From Parabacteroides sp. ZJ-118 (GTDB taxonomy: Bacteria; Bacteroidota; Bacteroidia; Bacteroidales; Tannerellaceae): DNA of 40,774 nt. Positions 34,734 to 40,774 of this stretch are shown here, in pieces. The notes beneath the pieces were generated by a model. The model was not told where the DNA came from, made no database searches, and saw only the letters and a list, made by a program, of their open reading frames with translations. Every line of letters begins with the position of its first letter. The first letter of the stretch is position 1. The stretch is taken from the NCBI RefSeq assembly GCF_011038785.1, contig NZ_JAAKDT010000033.1:1-40774 (forward strand), given 5' to 3'. The position numbers and the translations under genes were made by a program.

Positions 34734-35912
34734 TCAATATAGAAAACCGAACAACCAAAGCGGGATCATGTTCCCCTCTCCGACCTCGGTCTTATCGACC
34801 GCATAGTACATATCCGGATTGTTCTTCACTTTCATGCTCTCCTCGATCCGGAAGTTATACCGCGCGTTCACCAGGAAGTGGGCGTTCTTGTTCCCCTCAT
34901 TCAGCCGATTGTCTTTCAACAGCTGGTTATAGAAGAAGGACTCGCGCACCGCCCCGGCGTTTACCTCCATCGGACGGATGGGGTACATCAGGTTCGGGTT
35001 ATACATGTATACCTTGGCGGGCTTCTTCGGAAAGGATTCGCCCACCGGGTACAGCATACTCATCAAACGGGCATCTGTCAAATACTTGATATAGTTCATC
35101 ACGGTAGCCCGGGAGGTCTCGATATCCTTACTCAACTGACTCACGTTTGGAGTACAAGGGGCGCTCGTAGCCAATAAGTAGAGTAGCTTGCGTAGCTTTG
35201 GCAGATAACTTTGCTCGATCTGTTTTATGTATAACACGTCCACCTCCAGCATCATGTTCATGGTCTTCAGCAGGTTCTCGGAGAAGTTGCGCTTTTCCAG
35301 GAAGAACGGATAGAAACCATGATGGAGATAATCTTGGAAATAGGCCATCGGCTTTACGACCGAGCAAATGCGTTTGGCGATTTCCGGATGGTTCTCCACG
35401 ACCTCATCGAACGTGTACGCGGGGAACCGGTTCCCCGACATCAGGTTCAAGAACTCACGGAACGAGAACCCCCTGAGGTTATACGATACCACCTTGCCGG
35501 ACAGGTCCGGGTTCTCCTCTTTCAGACGCATCACCGACGAGCCGGAGAAAACGATCTTCAAGTCCTCGAAATTATCATAGCAATACCGCAACTCTCTCGA
35601 CCAGTCGGAATACTTGAACACTTGGTCGATCAACAGCACCTTTCCCCCTTTGGCCCGAAACTCGGCGGCGAAATCAACGAGCGTGCGTTCCGTGAAATAA
35701 AAATGATTCAGATTGATGTACAAGCATTCCTTATTGTCGGCGCCAAAATACGCGCGGGCGTAGTCCAACAAGAACGTAGTCTTTCCGACGCCCCGCGAAC
35801 CCTTAATGCCGATCAACCGATCCTCCCAGTTGATCTCATCCATCAATTCCCTTCGCACCGGAGAATACAGATGCTCTACCAAGTATTTATGTGTTTTAAA
35901 GAATGCTTCCAC
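34734..35912 (-). CDS. AAA_14/DUF4143-type ATPase with Walker B Asp-Gln
   Basis: 392 aa. N-terminal AAA_14 domain with Walker A GSRGVGKTT (38-46), followed by a Walker B strand reading KVLLIDQVFKY (91-101) where the family normally has IDE. Sensor-like IVFSGSSVMRL follows. The middle has a winged-helix-like stretch, and the C-terminal DUF4143 part includes ARYNFRIEESMKVKNNPDMYYAVDKTEVG, resembling a decayed or alternative nuclease-like site. The start is GTG at 35912, directly after an in-frame TAG, with a good promoter at 35951-35979. These ATPases are common and multi-copy in Bacteroidales, with no known role. Co-transcription with nifJ is possible. Confidence 0.88.
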   Translation of the reverse strand: MEAFFKTHKYLVEHLYSPVRRELMDEINWEDRLIGIKGSRGVGKTTFLLDYARAYFGADNKECLYINLNHFYFTERTLVDFAAEFRAKGGKVLLIDQVFKYSDWSRELRYCYDNFEDLKIVFSGSSVMRLKEENPDLSGKVVSYNLRGFSFREFLNLMSGNRFPAYTFDEVVENHPEIAKRICSVVKPMAYFQDYLHHGFYPFFLEKRNFSENLLKTMNMMLEVDVLYIKQIEQSYLPKLRKLLYLLATSAPCTPNVSQLSKDIETSRATVMNYIKYLTDARLMSMLYPVGESFPKKPAKVYMYNPNLMYPIRPMEVNAGAVRESFFYNQLLKDNRLNEGNKNAHFLVNARYNFRIEESMKVKNNPDMYYAVDKTEVGEGNMIPLWLFGFLY

Positions 35913-35950
35913 CTACATAATGGGTAATTGATCATTTGAAATTACCGATG

Positions 35951-35979
35951 CAAAGATAAACATCTTTTCTCATTTGCAA
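35951..35979 (-). promoter_or_regulatory. Promoter of the AAA_14 ATPase gene
   Basis: Minus strand TTG (35979-35977), 18-base spacer, TATCTTTG (35958-35951), 38 bases before the GTG. Three TTGCAA(T) repeats (35974, 35988, 35999 on the plus strand) cover the -33 and upstream region. Confidence 0.65.
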
Positions 35980-36019
35980 TGCGGAGATTGCAATCTTATT
36001 GCAAAAAGCAAAGTTCAAA

Positions 36020-37045
36020 CTAACAATTGTCGATAATCGAGATCCACCCGTAAGTGTCCGGCTCGTCGCCATACTGGATGGCACGCAGCTTATGATAGAG
36101 TTTCTCGCAAACAGGACCCGGCTTGCCATCTTTGGCGATAACAAAAGATTTGTTCTCGTCCAAATCGTCGATTTGTGAGATCGGGGCGATAACCGCGGCG
36201 GTACCACACTCGGCAGCCTCGTCGAACGTAGCGATCTCCTCGAACGGAACCGGACGACGCTCTACCGTCAAGCCCATATCCTCGGCCAATCGCTGCAAGC
36301 TCTTATTCGTGATCGAAGGCAAGATCGAGTGGGAGCGCGGAGTGATATAGCTGTTGCCGCGGATTCCGAAGAAGTTCGCCGGACCGCACTCATCCAGGTA
36401 TTTCTTCTCTTTCGGATCCAGATACAATACGGCGGCGTATCCCTTGGAATGAGCGATCTCGCCGGCTACCAGGCTGGCGGCATAGTTACCTCCCACCTTG
36501 ATCGTACCGGTCCCGTTGGGAGCCGCGCGGTCGTACTCACGAAGCACGCATACCTTCGACGGCTGGAATCCTCCCTTGAAATAGGGGCCTACCGGAGTGA
36601 CGAAGATCATGAACATATATTCGGGAGCCGGCTTCACTCCCACCTGAGCGCCCAAGCCGATCATCAGCGGACGGATATATAAGGCCGCGCCGCTCTCATA
36701 AGGAGGGACGAAACGTGCGTTTAATTTCACGACCTTCCGTACGGCCTCCTCGAACATCTCCACCGGCAGCTCGGCCATCTTGATACCCCGGCTGGAAGAT
36801 TGCATACGCTTGGCGTTCTCATCCATACGGAATACACGGATCTTGCCGTCTTTCCCGCGGAAGGCCTTCAAACCCTCGAAAGCCTCTTGCCCGTAATGCA
36901 GGCAAGTAGCGGCCATGTGAATATTGATAATCTCGGAGGAAGAGACTTCCAACTCACCCCATTTGCCGTCGCGATAGTAGCATCTTACATTGTAGTCTGT
37001 CTTGATATAACCAAACCCCAGCTCAGACCAGTTTAACTTTTCCAT
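36020..37045 (-). CDS. ilvE: Branched-chain amino acid aminotransferase
   Basis: 341 aa class IV PLP enzyme catalysing the last step of Val, Leu and Ile synthesis, with 2-oxoglutarate/glutamate as partner. The PLP Lys sits in GTIKVGGNYAAS; other family marks are CLHYGQEAFEGLKAFR, the YIRPL(M) stretch, and the C-terminal ECGTAAVIAPI. Length and start match the group II (eukaryote-like) enzymes found in Bacteroidetes. Single gene, with a ~105-base leader that holds a possible leader peptide and terminator-like hairpin. Confidence 0.96.
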   Translation of the reverse strand: MEKLNWSELGFGYIKTDYNVRCYYRDGKWGELEVSSSEIINIHMAATCLHYGQEAFEGLKAFRGKDGKIRVFRMDENAKRMQSSSRGIKMAELPVEMFEEAVRKVVKLNARFVPPYESGAALYIRPLMIGLGAQVGVKPAPEYMFMIFVTPVGPYFKGGFQPSKVCVLREYDRAAPNGTGTIKVGGNYAASLVAGEIAHSKGYAAVLYLDPKEKKYLDECGPANFFGIRGNSYITPRSHSILPSITNKSLQRLAEDMGLTVERRPVPFEEIATFDEAAECGTAAVIAPISQIDDLDENKSFVIAKDGKPGPVCEKLYHKLRAIQYGDEPDTYGWISIIDNC

Positions 37046-37076
37046 ATCTATACAATTTATCGTAATCCGTTTACAA

Positions 37077-37139
37077 TTAACGAATCACACTATTAATAAT
37101 ATCATTCGAAAGCAAAAAAACGCCCCCAGCCGTCGCCAT
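37077..37139 (-). other. Possible 20-aa leader peptide upstream of ilvE
   Basis: ATG at 37139 opens 20 codons ending at TAA 37077-37079. Seven of the 20 residues are branched-chain (Val7, Leu9, Leu10, Ile14, Ile15, Val18, Ile19), within GGVFLLSNDIINSVIR. It lies between the TATATTTG promoter element and the ilvE start. The hairpin at 37114-37144 overlaps its first half, which is not the classic attenuator order. Chance in an A/T-rich stretch is a serious alternative. Confidence 0.3.
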
Positions 37140-37144
37140 GGGAG
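37114..37144 (-). terminator. Terminator-like hairpin in the ilvE leader
   Basis: Minus strand CTCCCA (37144-37139) pairs with TGGGGG (37128-37123), one G-T pair, then CG and seven T's. A short stem; it could cause partial termination before ilvE. Confidence 0.4.
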
Positions 37145-37157
37145 ATTTCGCGCACCG

Positions 37158-37165
37158 CAAATATA
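37158..37165 (-). promoter_or_regulatory. -7 element of the ilvE promoter
   Basis: Minus strand TATATTTG, followed by CGGTGCG; full consensus match. No clear -33 TTG upstream. Confidence 0.55.
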
Positions 37166-37302
37166 CGCTAATTTATATATAGTTCGGCCTATAGGCTAAA
37201 AAAAGCAAGCGGACAAAGCCCTTGGTTGACACAAAAGCGCCCGATTAGCCGCTTTGTCAAGATTAATGGTCGTAAATGTAGGCTGTTTCGAAGTATATTC
37301 GC

Positions 37303-37310
37303 TACATTTG
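37303..37310 (+). promoter_or_regulatory. -7 element of the metF-holB promoter
   Basis: TACATTTG, 19 bases before the metF ATG, so the leader is very short and leaves no room for a riboswitch. An inverted repeat GACAAAGC / GCTTTGTC (37212-37219 / 37251-37258) lies just upstream. Confidence 0.55.
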
Positions 37311-37329
37311 CACCAAAAATAATTGAACT

Positions 37330-38283
37330 ATGAAAGTCATTGATCTGATAAGGAATAGTAAGTGCACCGCTTTTTCTTTCGAGATATTACCGCCGTTGAA
37401 AGGCAACAGCATCCAGAAGGTATATCATGTAATTGACAAGTTGAAGGAATTTGACCCTAAATACATCAATATCACCGCGCATCATAGCGAGTTTGTCTAT
37501 AAGGCCTTGCCGGACGGAAGCTTCCAGAAGGTAAACATCCGTAAACGTCCGGGCTCCGTAGCGATCGCTTCGGCTATCCAGAATAAATACGGTATTCCTG
37601 CCGTACCCCACCTTATATGTAAGGGCTTTACGAAAGACGAGACGGAGTACGCTTTGATCGATTTGAACTTCCTGGGTGTAAACAACCTCTTGATATTGAG
37701 AGGAGATGTAAAGGCCTTGGAGGCCTCCCAACAAAATCCGGAGTTCTATCACGACCACGCGACCGACTTGCAACAGCAGGTTAATCGTTTCAACGAAGGT
37801 ATCGCGTTGGACGGTTCCAAGATAGACGGCATAGAGACTCCCTTCTCGTACGGCATGGCTTGCTATCCGGAGAAGCACGAGGAGGCGCCCAATATGGAAT
37901 CGGATATCTATTACCTGAAAGAGAAAGTCAAAAATGGAGCCGAGTATCTGGTGACCCAGATGTTTTTCGATAATGACAAATACTATGCGTTCGTGGATCG
38001 CTGCCGTGCGGAAGGGATCACGGTTCCCATCATCCCCGGTATTAAACCGGTCGTTTTCAAGAACCAATTAACGGTTCTTCCGAAGATATTCCGTACGGAC
38101 ATACCGGAGCCTTTCGCGACAGAACTACGTAAATGCAAAGATGACGCGGAAGCGAAAGAAGTGGGTGTGGAATGGTGTATACAACAGTGCAAGGAGCTGA
38201 TCGCTCATGGCGTACCGAGCTTGCATTTCTACACAATGATGGCCTCGGATAGCGTTTACAAAATAGCGAAAGCCATTTATTGA
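37330..38283 (+). CDS. metF: Methylenetetrahydrofolate reductase (MetF)
   Basis: 317 aa FAD enzyme of the TIM-barrel type, reducing 5,10-methylene-THF to 5-methyl-THF for methionine synthesis. Recognisable parts: CTAFSFEILPPLKG near the N-terminus, YINITAHHSEF, VPHLICKGFTKDETEYAL, NNLLILRGD, FSYGMACYPEKHEEAPN, EYLVTQMFFDNDKYYAFVDRC and VPIIPGIKPV. Length matches the bacterial form. It is followed 18 bases later by holB on the same strand, probably one transcript. Confidence 0.96.
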   Translation: MKVIDLIRNSKCTAFSFEILPPLKGNSIQKVYHVIDKLKEFDPKYINITAHHSEFVYKALPDGSFQKVNIRKRPGSVAIASAIQNKYGIPAVPHLICKGFTKDETEYALIDLNFLGVNNLLILRGDVKALEASQQNPEFYHDHATDLQQQVNRFNEGIALDGSKIDGIETPFSYGMACYPEKHEEAPNMESDIYYLKEKVKNGAEYLVTQMFFDNDKYYAFVDRCRAEGITVPIIPGIKPVVFKNQLTVLPKIFRTDIPEPFATELRKCKDDAEAKEVGVEWCIQQCKELIAHGVPSLHFYTMMASDSVYKIAKAIY

Positions 38284-38301
38284 TGGGAAAGGGACTGTCT
38301 C

Positions 38302-39426
38302 ATGTATTTTAAAGATATCATCGGGCAAGAGGAGGTCAAAGAACGGCTGAGACAATCAGCCCGGACAGGGATCGTACCCCATGCGCAGTTGTTCACGGAA
38401 CAGGGAGGGGCCGGGGCGTTTCCGCTGGCTTTGGCGTACGCCCGTTATCTGAATTGCACGAACCGGACGGACGCGGACGCTTGCGGACGTTGCCCGTCAT
38501 GCCTTAAATATGATGAATTGGCACATCCCGATTTGCATTTCGTATTCCCGATCGTAGCCAAGAAAGAGAAAAAGAAAGAGGTCTGCGATGATTATCTCGG
38601 TGAATGGCGCGGGTTCCTCAAAGAACATCCCTACTTCGATATGGATGGGTGGCTGGATTATATCGAGGCCGGGAACTCACAAGCGATCATCTATTCCAAG
38701 GAAAGCGATGAGATCATCCATAAACTGAGCCTGAAGATTTATGAGGCGGAATATCGCATCTTGATGGTTTGGCTGCCGGAGAAACTGCATCCCACTTGCG
38801 CCAACAAGCTTCTGAAAATCATAGAGGAACCTCCCATGAAAACGGTTATCCTTATGGTATCCGAGACTCCGGACCTTATCCTCGGGACCATCCAATCCCG
38901 TGCGCAACGCATCCACATCCGTCCCATTCAGACCGACGCGATCATGAATGCCCTGGTATCCCGTTTCGGACTTTCGCCCGAGGACGCCAAACAGGTCGCC
39001 CACCTCTCCTCCGGAAGTTTTATCAAGGCGATGGAGGCGATTAGCTTGGGCGAGGAAAATAAATTCTTTCTGGAGCAATTCAAGGCCATGATGCGAAACT
39101 CATGGGCGCGAAACGTAAAAGGCATGAAAGCGATGGCGGACGTCATGGCAGGGATCGGACGGGAACGGCAGAAGAACTTCCTCTCCTATTGCCAGCACTT
39201 GATCCGGGAGAACTTCATGTACCGGTTCCAATCGCCGGAACTGAATTACATGAATCTGGACGAGGCTAGCTTCTCCGTTAAGTTCTCCCCCTTCGTGAAC
39301 GAGCGAAACGTGATCGATTTGATGGAAGAATTGGCGAAAGCGGAACGCCATATCACACAGAACGTGAATGCCAAGATGGTCTTTTTTGATTTATCCCTAC
39401 GAATTACCGTACTGATCAAAAGATAA
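38302..39426 (+). CDS. holB: DNA polymerase III delta-prime subunit
   Basis: 374 aa clamp-loader subunit. Start MYFKDIIGQEEVKERL is typical of the delta-prime/gamma family. A four-Cys zinc site (Cys52, 61, 64, 67) has the delta-prime spacing. The P-loop is decayed (EQGGAGAF in place of GxxGxGKT), as expected for a subunit that does not bind ATP. EEPPMKTVILMVSETPDLILGTIQSRAQ is the conserved sensor/SRC-equivalent region (SRAQ here). Part of the metF-holB transcript. Confidence 0.94.
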   Translation: MYFKDIIGQEEVKERLRQSARTGIVPHAQLFTEQGGAGAFPLALAYARYLNCTNRTDADACGRCPSCLKYDELAHPDLHFVFPIVAKKEKKKEVCDDYLGEWRGFLKEHPYFDMDGWLDYIEAGNSQAIIYSKESDEIIHKLSLKIYEAEYRILMVWLPEKLHPTCANKLLKIIEEPPMKTVILMVSETPDLILGTIQSRAQRIHIRPIQTDAIMNALVSRFGLSPEDAKQVAHLSSGSFIKAMEAISLGEENKFFLEQFKAMMRNSWARNVKGMKAMADVMAGIGRERQKNFLSYCQHLIRENFMYRFQSPELNYMNLDEASFSVKFSPFVNERNVIDLMEELAKAERHITQNVNAKMVFFDLSLRITVLIKR

Positions 39427-39560
39427 GTCTTCCGATTTTCTTGTTACGCCAATTCCCTTTCCATGGGATAACCGCCACGTTCGCACGCGACCCTACGGCG
39501 GTCACACAATATTACCCCATGCGATCCGTTTCTTAGTATATCACATTTATACGAAGAGAT

Positions 39561-40559
39561 ATGGTTACAAAACTCATCCTGGCCTGTATCTTGTCCGCTA
39601 CGTTATCGAGCTGCAATGGGCAAAACACAAATACGATCAACTACGCTACCGTCGAACCCCTGCATATCCATCGCTTTGACAAGGATTTATTCCGGCTGAT
39701 CGATACGGGAGATACGACCTTGCAATCCGGATTGGTTAAACAATACCCGGAAATGCTGGATATCATCGGGAAAGGCATATTAAACCTGCAAACCATCGAG
39801 GTGCCCGGCTTCTTCGAGAAGATGCGGCGTTATTACTCAGAGCCTACCTTGAAAGGCTTGTATCGTGACGCTATCACTCAATATGCTTCCGTGGAGGACA
39901 TCGAGAAATCCTTGGGATACGGATTTGCCTATCTAAAGGAGAATTTCCCATCGATGCAGGTTCCTGCGATCTATATGCATGTATCCGGTTTCAACCAGAA
40001 CGTATTGGTAGGCGACAGCCTGCTTTCCCTTTCCATCGATAAGTATATGGGAAAGGACTATCCCTTGTATCAGGATTTCTTCTATGAGTCCCAGAGATTG
40101 AAAATGCGACGCAGACTCGTAGTCCCCGATTATCTGGCGGGGTGGCTCATGTCCGAATATCCTTTCGCAGGAAAAGAGAACGTTTTGCTAGACCGGATGA
40201 TTTACGAAGGAAAAATCAAATACCTGCTCTCGCAAGCCTTAGGCGCTCCCGATGCCGCCGAGCTAATGGGATACACCGAACAGGCCCACAACTGGTGCAA
40301 GGATAACGAAGGAGCGATCTGGAAAGCGATCATCGAGCACAAGCATCTTTATACCCCGGATCAACTGACGACTTCCCAATATTTCGAGGACATCCCGACC
40401 GTTTTCCCCGAGAACGACGCTCCCGGAAATATCGGGACTTGGATAGGCTGGCAGATCATCAACCAATACATGAAGGAGACAGGATCTACCCCGGAGGCGT
40501 TGATGCAAAACAACGACGCCCAAGAGATCCTAACCGCCTCAAAGTACAGACCCCTATAA
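39561..40559 (+). CDS. GldB-like lipoprotein
   Basis: 332 aa lipoprotein (MVTKLILACILSATLSSC, lipidated Cys18). The sequence resembles GldB of Bacteroidetes: HIHRFDKDLFRL at the start, LKENFPSMQVPAIYMHVSGFNQNVLVGDSLLSLSIDKYMGKDYPLY in the middle, and NIGTWIGWQIINQYMKET at the end. GldB is needed for gliding in Flavobacteria, but non-motile Bacteroidales also carry it, so the role here is unclear. It stands 134 bases after holB. Its product should sit in the envelope, on the periplasmic side. Confidence 0.85.
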   Translation: MVTKLILACILSATLSSCNGQNTNTINYATVEPLHIHRFDKDLFRLIDTGDTTLQSGLVKQYPEMLDIIGKGILNLQTIEVPGFFEKMRRYYSEPTLKGLYRDAITQYASVEDIEKSLGYGFAYLKENFPSMQVPAIYMHVSGFNQNVLVGDSLLSLSIDKYMGKDYPLYQDFFYESQRLKMRRRLVVPDYLAGWLMSEYPFAGKENVLLDRMIYEGKIKYLLSQALGAPDAAELMGYTEQAHNWCKDNEGAIWKAIIEHKHLYTPDQLTTSQYFEDIPTVFPENDAPGNIGTWIGWQIINQYMKETGSTPEALMQNNDAQEILTASKYRPL

Positions 40560-40774
40560 ACAGGGAAACCGCCCTATTCTCGCGAACAAGACGGATAACC
40601 TAATCTAACTTAATTCTAATACCATGAAAAACACTGTACCTTAATAACAATAGTCCGTTAAAAATATAACTATCGGCTAAGCGGCATCAGCCACAAGGCC
40701 AAAGAGTTCATTGACAAGTTTAGCATTTAAAGTTCTGTTCGGTCGCAGACCGGACCTCGCTAAAAATCGTCTGA
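40560..40774. other. Right-edge region with no intact gene
   Basis: About 215 bases without a supportable gene. A 22-codon plus-strand stretch after a stop, ending SGISHKAKEFIDKFSI then TAA (40710), looks protein-like and may be a relic of a longer gene. A short perfect hairpin CGGTC-GCA-GACCG lies at 40740-40752. Confidence 0.4.

Noticed and set aside
37310-37330. SAM riboswitch before metF
   Set aside because: The predicted leader is only about 13-20 bases, too short for any known SAM riboswitch.

Overview
The window looks like a chromosomal segment of a gut Bacteroidales bacterium, most probably a Parabacteroides (inference, not proven). The evidence is two SusC/SusD pairs, a GH92 mannosidase lipoprotein, a GldB-type lipoprotein, a UpxY/NusG-like antiterminator, and many promoters of the Bacteroidetes type (-7 TAnnTTTG) with few Shine-Dalgarno sequences. 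No tRNA, rRNA, CRISPR array or complete insertion sequence was seen.

Left part (1-7.3 kb, accessory). Three tandem, near-identical AAA-ATPase-like/PD-(D/E)XK genes lie on the minus strand; the third is cut by the window edge. Upstream of them are a non-coding stretch with 22-bp tandem repeats, an unrecognised 143-aa gene, a UpxY/NusG-like antiterminator with a long extra C-terminal region, and a tyrosine recombinase. Between recombinase and antiterminator sits the best candidate for an interesting system: a perfect 19-bp inverted repeat (5802-5820 / 6142-6160) bounding about 321 bp that carries one recognisable promoter. As given, that promoter points away from the antiterminator and into the recombinase antisense strand. 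The arrangement reads as a recombinase-driven phase switch in the OFF state. No capsule enzymes are visible downstream before the window ends.

Middle part (7.3-17.5 kb, mostly housekeeping). AspT/YidE-type transporter; secreted cyclophilin; COG2509 FAD dehydrogenase with radA; GH92 alpha-mannosidase; tatA-tatC; fabD. Several terminators and divergent promoters separate the units.

SusCD island (17.5-28.6 kb). Two SusC/SusD pairs diverge from a 519-bp intergenic region. The two SusC genes share nearly the same N-terminal domain and short leader motifs, in inverted orientation, so they could recombine with each other. They should import two different oligomeric nutrients.

Right part (28.6-40.8 kb). 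Secreted M28 peptidase, a 53-aa small ORF, a GC-rich Cof-type HAD phosphatase, pyruvate:ferredoxin oxidoreductase (nifJ), an AAA_14/DUF4143 ATPase with a Walker B Asp-Gln, ilvE with a curious leader, metF-holB, and a GldB-like lipoprotein. The last 215 bp hold no intact gene.
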